Assembly (NCBI RefSeq): GCF_029227915.1
Contig: NC_079876.1
Span: forward strand, 13,828,001-13,888,000
Length of the DNA stretch: 60,000 nt
Reading direction: 5' to 3'
From: Hydractinia symbiolongicarpus
Lineage: Eukaryota; Cnidaria; Hydrozoa; Anthoathecata; Hydractiniidae
Every line of letters starts with the position of its first letter. The stretch's first letter is position 1. The translations under genes and the position numbers were made by a program. The notes under the pieces are model-generated. The model saw only the letters and a list, made by a program, of their open reading frames with translations, did not search any database and had not been told where the DNA came from. Positions 12,201 through 21,821 of this stretch are shown piece after piece.

Positions 12201-14447
12201 GTATTGGCACTCATACCTGATGACTAAACGTAACAATTTGAGATTGGAAAGAAACCCTGACAGTGATTTTTAACTTTTGATTGGCCTGACAGGAATCAAA
12301 CTTGACACACTTATATTTTGCCATAAAAGAAACAAAATGGCAGCATTTAATTTTTGCTTATGTCAACATTTTGTTTATGACCCCCTCAAAAGTTAGTCCA
12401 AGTATCACTATCTGCTTAAAATTCAATTACTTTAGTTCTGGCACGAATTTTGATATTCTGTTTCTGACAGCCACAAAAAGGAATATTTCCTTATTTTCAG
12501 GTAAAATCAGGAATCGAATTAATCATGTATAAAATTTACAGAATGATGAAATAAATCATACTGTGAGCTTTAAGTTCTAAGGATAATCCTATTGAAAGTT
12601 ATTAGATTTTCTAGATTATAAGAATTTCATAGAAATCTAAGGGGTAGTTTTGAGTAATGGCCAATATCTAAGGCTCTGTATGAAACCTAAAAAATTGAGA
12701 TGCGAGTGTTTAATAGATCAATAATAAATAACAAAAACACAGCAATTATCATAATCAGGGAATTCCATGAGACGCGTGCGATCGCACGCGCACGCGCCCA
12801 CACACGTGCAACAGCTATTCAGGCGTGCGATTCATCGCACGCGCTAATTACGCTCTTTACTCTCGTAAAATAAAAAAATTAACGAAGGAATTATAAAAGT
12901 TGATTTTCTACAGCGTAGTTAATGTCGTCGTTTAAGGCTATGCTTTAAGCATTTAACTATTAAAAACTGTATTCCAAAAATCAATCGTTTTACATCGACA
13001 GCTTCAACTGTATCATTGAAAACAGTTAATAACCACTTGTGGTTAAATTAAATTTTTTTTAAAAACGTTAATTAAACGCCGTGTTTTTTTCCCGTGTTTA
13101 AATTAAATATGTTGAACATTTTATTTTAAAATTCCTAACTGTGTAAAAGAACATAACATACTTGTTTTACTTTTAAAAATCTAAAGAACAACTTTAAATT
13201 TAAAAACAACTTTAAACTATTCCAAACAAGCCGTCTCCCAAAATCTAACAAACAAAACTTGAAACCTCAATAAATAAAAAATGACTCCCCTTTTTTACCA
13301 TTTTTATAGATAATAGATAACCCACGGAGAAAATATAACCCTGGGAACAAGGTTGGGGATAAATAGCACTACAAACAAAATGGCAGACCATTGCAGTAAG
13401 TGCAACGTCTGGCACGTGTCAGCGTCTCTTCTTCCACTGTTTAAACTTAATTATATGTTATATACCTATTATAAATTACTTCCTACAACGAACTAAGGTG
13501 TTTTGTTAATATATTTAGCACTTTTACACCACTTAACACTCACGGGACTGATAAGAGTGAGATAAACCAGGAAAAAAATCAAAAAAACGCACGCGCAAAT
13601 TTTCTAAAATAGATTTACGCGTGCGATGTGTAGCACGCGTGTTGTTTTCTTCGTGGAATTCCCTGATAATGCAGCAGATAAAAGTTTTAAGACTGAAAAG
13701 GTAAAAACTATTTCAAATACTTTAAGGAATCTAAAACTCTAATAAAATCTAAAACATGCTTACTTTTCCAGGTTTGGCACCTTTTCTCTCATATTCATCC
13801 AATTCACTTTGCAATATTTCAACACGTTTTGACAGCTACGAAAAAGAGTATTATAATGTACAAATTCTTTCTTTTATTTTGATCTTTTACCCAGCATAAA
13901 AACAAATGTGTTCGTTTATCTAAAAACATTCTACCTGCGAGTTTCGAAATTGTAAACTGTCAATATCTTGTTCATGTTTTCGGATAGTTTGATCTTTCTG
14001 TTTCAAGGCTTCCTAGCAAAAATAAGGCAACACACTACACAAGCAGCAACTTGAAAGCACTCAAATTAAAACATTAAAACCAAAATAAAAAAATTTGTTA
14101 ACCATAACCAACAAAAGTATAAAATTATTTCGACTGACTTGTATAACTTTGCTTGCAGCTTGTTCATCTAGAACAGCCTTCTTGAGAACTGTTACTTGAG
14201 CGCGAACCTGTTATAAAGTTGAAAAAAAATTACTTTGAGGTACTAACCAGACACTGGTAAATTGTTATCAAGATGGAAAAAAACCTAGTATTCCATCCAG
14301 TAAGGAGCAAATATAAGATATTTTTATTTTGCCCTAGCTTACTTATGTATGTAGAATAAAACAAAAGAACTACTTGAACATACTCACCTTTTGGTACTCT
14401 AAACCAAGCCTTTGATATTTAGAATTTAAATCGTCAGCTTTCTCCAT
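228..14447 (-). CDS. PPP1R21: PPP1R21 homologue (KLRAQ coiled-coil endosomal protein), 5' part, 19 exons
   Basis: Exons in transcript order: 14447-14388, 14207-14139, 14012-13935, 13835-13764, 12129-11819, 11275-11229, 11147-11100, 9345-9293, 7464-7375, 6443-6384, 6056-5955, 4983-4895, 4629-4493, 4147-3924, 3430-3366, 1081-1003, 884-819, 507-412, 266-228. All junctions are GT-AG and keep frame, giving about 595 codons; the human protein is about 780 aa, so the 3' part lies beyond the left edge. The start is the ATG at 14447, giving MEKADDLNSKYQRLGLEYQK, followed by VRAQVTVLKKAVLDEQ (the KLRAQ region) and FRNSQLSKRVEILQSELDEY. The large fifth exon is a coiled coil (KIAENESLHKQLQEANQQNE). Later landmarks are LEKLLPYRI, ELPTSSVSTC and PPPQSVPYALAVRNYRSL, which align in order with the vertebrate protein. 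The family works in endosomal sorting and binds protein phosphatase 1 (family knowledge). Introns carry Helitron and MITE insertions. The exon calls are manual, and untranslated regions are not defined. Confidence 0.9.
1439..2154 (-). mobile_element. Non-autonomous Helitron-like element, minus orientation (PPP1R21 intron)
   Basis: On the plus strand it begins with CTAG at 1439 followed by a decayed hairpin (cgtggagaaatccact). It ends near 2154 in a TATTATTGTATAAGA-like sequence. Read on the minus strand that is a TC-type 5' end and a hairpin plus CTAG 3' end, the Helitron signature. The interior (about 1700-1970) is closely similar to the tandem pair at 53995-55153, including the stretches ctgatcaagaaaatgtatag and gttgcagagatatta. 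There is no coding capacity. It lies in the intron between the exons at 3430-3366 and 1081-1003. Confidence 0.65.
2529..2674 (+). mobile_element. Short Helitron-like element (TCTATATTATAATACCCGT family)
   Basis: It starts TC with tctatattataatacccgta immediately after an A, and ends aacgaCTAG at 2671-2674. The 3' hairpin (cagtggatctttccaag) is eroded compared with the intact copies at 51512-51819. The shared 5' end and the ggacgggcgaa...CTAG end define the family. At 146 bp it is non-coding. It shares an intron with the Helitron at 1439-2154. Confidence 0.6.
8176..8324. repeat. Short direct repeat
   Basis: A segment of about 38 bp containing caatttctgtatgactgttt and ccactagcacaa occurs at about 8178 and again at about 8286, spaced 108 bp apart. 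The open frame across it only reflects the duplication. It lies within a PPP1R21 intron. No family was recognised. Confidence 0.5.
10187..10943. mobile_element. TIR element (MITE-like), GGCCTAAGTCC repeats
   Basis: The left end (tcgctaccttagttctaaag) is the near-exact reverse complement of the right end (ctaagatagcga). Both ends carry gggcctaagtcc-type motifs that also recur inside the element (about 10240, 10620, 10690, 10850, 10890). At about 757 bp with no long frame it looks like a non-autonomous DNA transposon. It lies in the PPP1R21 intron between the exons at 9345 and 11100. Target duplication was not resolved. Confidence 0.6.
12756..13665. mobile_element. hAT-like non-autonomous DNA transposon, CAGGGAATTCCA termini
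   Basis: The left terminus CAGGGAATTCCATGA and right terminus TCGTGGAATTCCCTG are inverted repeats. Both are flanked directly by ATAAT, a likely target duplication. Sub-terminal DNA at both ends is rich in cgcacgcg/acgcgtgcg motifs, while the middle is AT-rich and has no transposase. The CAGGG start is hAT-like, although hAT duplications are normally 8 bp and only 5 bp match here. It sits in PPP1R21 intron 4. Confidence 0.7.
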
Positions 14448-16320
14448 TTTTCATTGCATAATAATCATCTAGGTATAATGTGTGTTGCCATCAGAATTGC
14501 TTACAAAAGTTACACTGCATATAAAAGTAGAGGTTTAGAGATTTCAAAAAATAATTAACAACATTGTCTAAGCTTTTACATTCATTTAAAACTAATCAAA
14601 GTTTAGATTACTTCATGCTATGTTTTTAGCAAAGTTTAGGTGACACTCGCAAAAAAATATTACTTATAAAACAAACAAATATTTAAAGGGGGAGTAACCT
14701 TACACATATGTAATTTTTTTTTCTGGACTATGTATTTGTATTTCAACTTATAAAATCAGAAAAATAACACACAAACACAAGAACTTAATTCAAATTATCT
14801 ATATTCCCTGTTCAAATCTATGTAAGAACTTCGTTTTTGAGTGTGTCAAAATAAAAAGACCAGGTTCTAATTTGAATATGACATTTTTTAATTCAAACTT
14901 CCACTTAGCTACACGAGGCTCTATATGTTGATGCTTATAATTCAACAAACAAAACAACAAATAAAAAGCAGAAATGCATTATAGTTCCTCATCAAATAAA
15001 GAACACTGTTCCAGACATTAAGGCTCTAAAGCCATTTGGTTTTGAGCCTGAAATGTTGTTGGAAGAACAAGAATAGTTGCAACCACGAAAACAAAGTTGT
15101 TGAAAAAAGGCAATCGAATTGACAACAGTAGTGGGTGTAAATGTGGTAATCACCGCATACCGATGAGTTCATTCTCTGAAAGTTTGTGCTAAAAAAGATA
15201 ATAATAAAATTCCTGAAGACTACTTTAAAGTTAGAAATAATTTTGCCAAATGTAAAGTCTTTCATATTTATAATCATGACTGAAAAGATATCCATTTTAT
15301 ATTTTTAACATCCATGAAGATATTCAATAAATTGAAATTGTTAAACCAAATCCTGTTAAAAATAAAGTCCAACAAAAATGTAAATATACATTTGGCTACT
15401 GTTTTTTTAAATAAAAAATTAGAGCTTAGGTGGTCCTTAAAAAAAATTAAGTTTGCTATTTTCCCACTGACCTTTTCAATTTCTCGTTGACCACAAAAAG
15501 TTTGGGTCTGGATTTTTTATCATTCTTTTAGTTTTCCAGTATTTCCCTGATTTCCAACCCAAAAACAGGTATACTACTGACTCAAATTACTTTTTTTTTA
15601 CAGTGTAAGTATAGCAAAATAAAAAGAAGGCAAACAAACTGCTAAGTAAATTAATAATCAAAACAACAGAGTATGCCGCAATAGTGCACTTCAATCAGCT
15701 ACCATATTTGTTTCTATGTATCAGTACAGTATGTATTTACGCTGACGTGTTTCATCGGTCATCTTTTTTGACGTATAAACGGTGCTGGATACACAGGGAC
15801 TAAGATCGACAACAAAAAGCAATTTTGAAGTGCAACAATTGTAATGCGCATTTCCTAGGGGTACCAAAAATAGACCCAGCATAACACAGTAAGGCTCACG
15901 AAAAGACCACAGTAGACATAAAATGATTTTTTTTTCTGACAAAAAGGTAAAAAAAAATAATCTGTCAACAGACCGACCCTGCAACAAAACTACAAGTTGA
16001 AAAACAGCAAACCAACAATTAAGTAAGGACAGCTTTACCTCCCCTTTAAATAACAGTCTAAAATATGGAAAGTCAAATGCTAAAAACACAAAGCTTTGTA
16101 TGAATTTACGCACACTTTGCGATTTAATCATTTATTGCATTGGTCTAACATTGATCCATTATGTAAGGGATAATATCCATTGTTAATCTTAATGTTTTTA
16201 AATCCATGATTGTTTAAAAAAATAATATTTTTAATTCATATAATACTTCAACTAGGCCATTTCGTTAAGATTTTAGAGTCAATAATTCTGCGCGTACAGT
16301 GCGCAAGTGATCCTAAAAAG
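14448..16320. other. Upstream and intergenic DNA with no recognised gene
   Basis: This AT-rich sequence lies upstream of the PPP1R21 start codon and should hold its promoter and 5' untranslated exons. I could not place a TATA box or initiator. A 136-codon open frame on the minus strand (16131-15721) has no recognisable domain and is followed by no convincing splice sites, so it is left unannotated. Confidence 0.5.
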
Positions 16321-16790
16321 TTAAATTTTCAAGAAGCAAATTAGGAAAATCATCATCATCATTCTCGGCTTAACGTCCGTTTTCCATGCTAGCATGGGTT
16401 GAGCGGGTGTATTAATGATCCTCTTCCAATCTGATCTAGACTGTGTTAGATCTAAACTCAACTTCCTCTGTATCAAGACTGTCCTTATAACCTCCTGCCA
16501 AGTCTTTCTCGTTCTGCCTCTGGGCTTTGCCCCAGGAACTATCAAGTGTCTACACTTTCTTTCCCAATTATCCTCCTCCATTCTTTTCAAGTGCCCCAGC
16601 CAATTCAACCTTCTTATCTGGATAACATCTTTAATTCTACAGAGACTTAGCCTGCTTCTTAGCTCATCTGAACTCTTTCTGTCTTTCAGACTGGCGTTAC
16701 ACATCCACCTAACCATTCTCATATCATTCCTTTCTAAACGGTCAAGATCTTCCTGCTTTACTGCCCATGTCTCACTACCATACAATCACT
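16321..16790 (-). mobile_element. 5'-truncated LINE (non-LTR retrotransposon), reverse transcriptase C-terminus
   Basis: The minus-strand frame gives LYGSETWAVKQEDLDRLERN, RMVRWMCNASL, RLNWLGHLKRM and GAKPRGRTRKTWQEV. This is the conserved region after the polymerase fingers/palm of many animal LINE reverse transcriptases. The frame runs into a GATGATGATG microsatellite tail (plus strand 16350-16362), a typical LINE 3' end. The sequence just inside the tail (cttaacgtccgttttccatg) looks like the conserved LINE 3' region. Upstream in the same element MSQRMQIFK is broken by stops, so the copy is dead and 5'-truncated. Confidence 0.85.
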
Positions 16791-16857
16791 ATTTAAATAT
16801 CTGCATTCTTTGTGACATCACTAAAATGTCTTCATAGATCCTGAAAAATACACCAAT

Positions 16858-17010
16858 CATGATCATGGAAAGCAAAAACATTCTGGTAAATCGCTTAAAA
16901 CCGTCAAAACATGGTCATAGGAAGCAAAAAAACTGACATAGATCGTTTAATAAAATATCAAAACTGGATTGTAGAAAGCGAAAAGATCCTGTGTTTGTAG
17001 AAAGTCTCAA
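16858..17010. repeat. Degenerate 53-bp-period tandem repeat
   Basis: About three degraded units begin with gatcatggaaagc, gtcataggaagc and gattgtagaaagc. Each is followed by an (a)gatcgtttaa-like block. The spacing is about 53 bp, and the consensus matches the better-preserved array at 21304-21598. It lies between a LINE and a piggyBac remnant. Confidence 0.55.
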
Positions 17011-17351
17011 AAGACAATGAACACCACTTAAAATAAATATTTGACGACTGCTGGTCATACTGACTGCCAAAGATCCAAAACAGCTGGTCAAATTAGATTT
17101 TTCAGCAGTCAAAAAATATATGCGATTCCTTGCGCAGCGGTTTCAATCATGAAATTTAATTCTATCCAGATGTAAGAAAGTTAAAAAGCCCTGGGTTCAA
17201 ACTTTTCTCTCTATTAAAAAATAAATAAACAAACGGCGAAGCCTTTTATTTGTAGTCAAAATGGTAGCATTTTAGCTAGCTATTTACAGTAAAACAAAAG
17301 GTACATGAGTTCAAGGAAACCATTGTTGGCCAACCAAAGCCATCGAAACAC

Positions 17352-17591
17352 ATGCAACCACGAGGTTCTTTTTACTACTTAGCTGCGATTGAACCAGCAG
17401 AAAAAAAGAAACACCCTGCCAGAAACTGCAAGCACTGCTCATCGAATGGTAAAAGACGCGAAACAAGATACATATTGTCTCGATGCCCACAACAACAAGC
17501 CCTATGCATTGATCCATGTTTCCGCATCCATCACCAGAATATTAACGTTGCCGGTTTCGACGATGCAACATCATCATCTGAAGAGGAGTAG
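17352..17591 (+). pseudogene. piggyBac-type transposase C-terminal fragment
   Basis: A 79-codon frame ends in the cysteine/histidine module typical of piggyBac transposases: NCKHC, GKRRETRYILSRC, ALCIDPCFRIHH, then an acidic serine-rich tail. The order C-x2-C ... RxxTRY ... C ... LC-x3-CF-x2-HH matches the C-terminal ring-like domain that follows the DDE_Tnp_1_7 catalytic core in this family (family knowledge). The catalytic core is not present upstream, so the copy is 5'-truncated. It ends at the TAG at 17589-17591. Confidence 0.72.
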
Positions 17592-20570
17592 TTCGCATCT
17601 CTTAGTATTCTCAGTTATAAATACATGTACAGACATGTAATTGTGACAGTTTGTTTTGAAACAATGTGTTTTTCTTCATCAAAATATTTATAAGTATGTA
17701 TCATTTGTGTCATTGAAAAACGAATTTCAAAAAGTGTTATGATTACTTCCTTCAAACAGCGAAATAACCGACATGGTTTGTGTAAGTAATAGACGTAATA
17801 TTTCCCAAAAAAATAAATCTATCTTTGAAAACAAGAAACTTTAAACTTTCATAAACACTTTCAAAAGAGAAAAATAACCAAGAAATTACAAAAACAATAA
17901 GTATCCCCTTTTTTCCCCAAACGTAAATATGCGTCGTTGGGTTATTGCGAAGGATCGCACAACGTATATATACGTGATTGAGACCCAGCGTGTTAAGATA
18001 CGATTTTCCATCCAATCTGTTCTGTCTACACAGCGTCTACACGGGCACAGATCAACTTCAAAGCATAGAAGACAATTAGTGTTGCACGCTCTGAGTTGTC
18101 AATAAATAAATAGTTATAGAAATAGCATGGCGTGTTTGTCCACTCCCCCCTAACATCTAGCCTGCATTGTGCGAAGGCGGTTTTTACAATGTTTTTCTTT
18201 AATTCTGCGAATTTTGAACTGAAGGTAATACTAAGGAACACGAATTACGAAGGGCTTCGGCTGACGACGCATTGTCTTGTTATTCCAATAAAATGCATGC
18301 AATCCTGCCATTTTTTCCCTAGCCACTAAATCACTAATGTTGCTTTTGTTATCCCTAATTTGTTATATTCCACGAGTAAATTTTTTGAAGTTTAGTGTCT
18401 TTAAGGTATAGCATAGGTTTCCATATACATAGCTACCAGTCACTTCTGCATGTTTTCCGCTTCTCCGCTCTGGTGGAGGAAACGCTTAAAGAGGAATTTC
18501 GGTTTAAAAAATTTTTTATTTTTTTATTTCATAATTCAGAGTTTTGGAAATGTTTTTATTTATTGTTGACACAAATTTCTTGAAAATGCTCCGTTTTTGA
18601 AAAAGCGCGTCAGAAAAATAAAAGCTGGGTTCACACTCAAGTATGATGTTTTATAGTTCAAAACATTGCATCATGTGAAAGAGTCACAACACAGGCTATA
18701 CAGTTTGTTAAAAGAATCTACTTTTTTCTAGCTGTATTTCTTTTCAAATCTGTAACAAATTAATTCTTTGAAAATACAGTGTCAATTTGTAAGCAATGGA
18801 TCCAATTTGCAGCAATTCAAGCTCTAAAATGATGACATACCTGATTTATCTACTCTTAGTCCTATAAATTTTGTACCAAAATTTTCTTTGGAAGAACTGA
18901 ATAAATTACAAATCTGTAGTTCCAAGGTAAAATAACTAAAAAATTAGCTAAGAATAATTTTCTTTTTCGTGTTTAAAACCATAAAGCTCTACATATACCT
19001 TTTAGATATTAGTCTTCGCGTTGATAACAAAATATGCCTACGAGCACCACAACTTGCCTAACATGAGTTTTATCTCCAAGTCATTCAACTCTCCTTCGCA
19101 TATATTTTATTCAGTATTATTTGCTACTGCAAAAAAACATAAAAAAACGCAACGGTGGTTGTTTTATTCTATTCAGCTTTACAAATCAAATAAGAAAGTG
19201 TGCTCAAAGATCAAAACTTGAGACAGGGGTTATATATTTTAAAGGTTTTTCCTTTTAGAAAAACAATGTATATATACTTGAAGCCAAAATTTTTGGAATG
19301 GTTTGTCTTTGTAATCCAGTACTAACCACTGCACTGTCTGCCCTCAATAATTTAATTGTCGATGCTATGAACTCGGTAGAAGACAAGACCAAAATTTTTA
19401 TTCCCCCTTCTCACAAAAGCACATGTTCTTGAAAAATTCAGCGCTGGGGAACGAAAATGCGAACATGGGAAGGAAATATAATAATTTTTTGACATGAATT
19501 TTGTTTTGGAAATGGCTATAATAAATGAATTTGTGTTGAATTTTTCTAAATACAAGAAAGACAAATGTTTGGCTGCTTGATGAAGCATAGCTAACAAACA
19601 TAGATAACAAAACTTTCAAAAGCATTCTGGTTCAAAATGTAGAGAACAAATATAAAATCCAGAGTCTTTCGGCAAGGTACCACTTCTCTTTATATTATGT
19701 AGACATTTTTTTCGAAGCTCTTTATTTTTTTCGCACTGGGAATTTGAGAGACTACCCGATTTTTTCTTTCATTATTATTCTCATCTTTCGTTGTCAGCTT
19801 TTCGTTCTCTACCTACTTATTCTCCTCGCTCCCCCTTTTTTTTCTGTTTTTTATTATCACTACTTTGATTTGTACAGCCGATGGCAGCACAGTTTGGCAT
19901 ATTAAAATAATAAAAATGTATAAACAAAATACTTCTTCATGTGATTACACCTAATCCCCAACACCGCACTTTGCTTTTTGAACTATAAAAGGTCATAATT
20001 CAAACCCAACCCAACCTTCGTAAAAATGGGGTCAATATACGGAGGTGTTTTTACGTGTGTTTAACTCAGATTATTTCAGAAAAAAAATGTTTCCGTTGAA
20101 AAGAATTATGGTATCTGTTTTTTTTTGTCTTTTATGACTTTTGAATGTAAAAATATAATTTTTGACCAAATCTCTTTACTATCTACTTTTGTTTGCATGA
20201 TTTTTAAACGATCTATGTTTTAAATGTTATTTTTATTTTTATAATGATCTATGGTGGTCTTTTTGATATGTATGATCTTGTTTTCATTATTTTAAATTTA
20301 TTTTAAAATCACATGCAGATCGTTTCAAATAAAATAATTTACAAATTTAAACAATAATTTTTGACACTATCCTGGAAACGATCCCTTAGTTAACTTTACC
20401 TAATCAATTTTTGTAAATAAAAAACGTGTACTTATTAACCTAAACTTAAAGTAGGAGTCGAGGGCAAGTTCATTTACCGAAAAATTTACCGGATCCACCG
20501 GTATGGTCTTTAGTAGGGCAACATCAGTGGTTGTTTTAGAAACGGGGCAGGCAGTTGACTTTGACTTGTT
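17592..20570. other. Intergenic AT-rich DNA, no gene recognised
   Basis: Only short open frames without domains are present. A decayed inverted relative of the 53-bp repeat (blocks like tttttaaacgatctatg) lies at about 20180-20340. No ncRNA or promoter could be supported. Confidence 0.4.
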
Positions 20571-20935
20571 TAGAGCCCTCTAACATGCTCAAAATGTGAT
20601 TTAATAAACTTTTTAGAAATGTTTATTGAAGTAGCAGACACTGCTTTTTCTAGTAAAGAATATTCCATTCATTAATAACCTGAGGAACAAATAAAAATTT
20701 TCTTTTATCCAGACGACTATAAAGCTTCCATATTTTTTGCAGTGTTCTCTTTTCAGTGAATTCTCACTCAGCTCCAAAAAGGCAAAGGCATCATTTTTTT
20801 AAACATCAAATATGATTGTATGCTGTATTCACCACAAGGTCTCACTAGGGATTTGTAAAATATACACAAGTTGCTTTTGGTTTTGTATTTAAACGTTCGT
20901 TTGATGACACCCAAGGTTCTGTATATTTTTATTGT
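20571..20935 (-). pseudogene. Decayed LINE reverse transcriptase C-terminal fragment
   Basis: Conceptual minus-strand reading, with stops, gives LGVIKRTFKYKTKSN, CIFYKSLVRPCGEYS and, after a gap, KLYSRLDKRKFLFVPQVINEWNILY. These match the LGLIKRxFK / LYKxLVRPxLEY / RLDxRKxFFxxRVINxWNSLP blocks at the C-terminal end of CR1/L2-like reverse transcriptases. Premature stops and frame changes show it is inactive. It belongs to a different LINE group from the copy at 16321-16790. Confidence 0.7.
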
Positions 20936-21303
20936 TAATCCCTTAACACACCTCTTAAAATGAGCTTAGTAATTGCTAACGTAGTTTAATTTTGTATCAG
21001 GAGTTACATATTTCCTGTCATGTCGCTAATTTTACAATATTTTGATTACATATATATTTTTTATACATTATACAGGCCATTTCTAAAATAAAACTATGCC
21101 AGAGCTACAAAAAGCATCTGCTAAAAAAATTACCAGTGCTATGGTGTGTGAAAAATTGCACTTTTGTGCGAAATTTACAAGTGCGATGTGAGTATTTGCA
21201 AGTGTGTTTCACACTTAACTATTTTTTGTTTTCAATAACATATGTTATTTAAGCTGCATAGAAATGATGTTTGAATACTAAGGAATCGTCTCCACGAAAA
21301 TAC

Positions 21304-21598
21304 CGATGTGGGTCGTTTAAAAATCATAAAAACGACATTGTAGAAAGTGAAAATATCGTTGTATATTGTTTAAAAATCAGGAAAAGTGAATCGTAGAAAG
21401 GGAAGAGTTCGATGTAGATTGTTTAAAAATCAGGAAAACGGGATCCTAGACAGTGAAAAGATCACCATAGATCGTTTAAAAATCATAAAAACGTCATCGT
21501 AGAAAGCAAAGAGATCGATGTAGATCGTTTTAACATCATGAAAACAGGATCGTAGACAGCGAAAAGATTGCCGTAGATTGTTTAAATATCACGAAAGC
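21304..21598. repeat. 53-bp tandem repeat array, about 5.5 units
   Basis: Successive units start at the block tgtttaaaaatca or cgtttaaaaatca and contain gaaaac, then atcgtagaaagcgaaaagat, then tgtagat. I count five full units of 53 bp plus a partial one. It ends about 220 bp before the PPWD1 start codon. Relatives with the same period occur at 16858-17010 and, in inverse sense and more decayed, at about 20180-20340. Confidence 0.75.
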
Positions 21599-21821
21599 TT
21601 TTTTCATCAATCTATAGCCAATATTTGAGAAAAAGAAAAAATTCACGAGTGTGATAAAAGCATTCGTGAATTTTTTTACGAATGTACGGGCGAGTGCGAG
21701 GGCGATCACACTCATCTCAAGGAATGGCCTGATTATATATTATATATATAAAATATATATAGAACTTATATTGCTGTTCATATTTTTGTAGAGATTGATA
21801 TAAAAATTGATTAAAGGAAAA

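Noticed and set aside
15721-16131. A 136-codon minus-strand open frame
   Set aside because: No domain, hydrophobic low-information composition, no neighbouring exons or conserved blocks; likely chance or part of an unidentified repeat.
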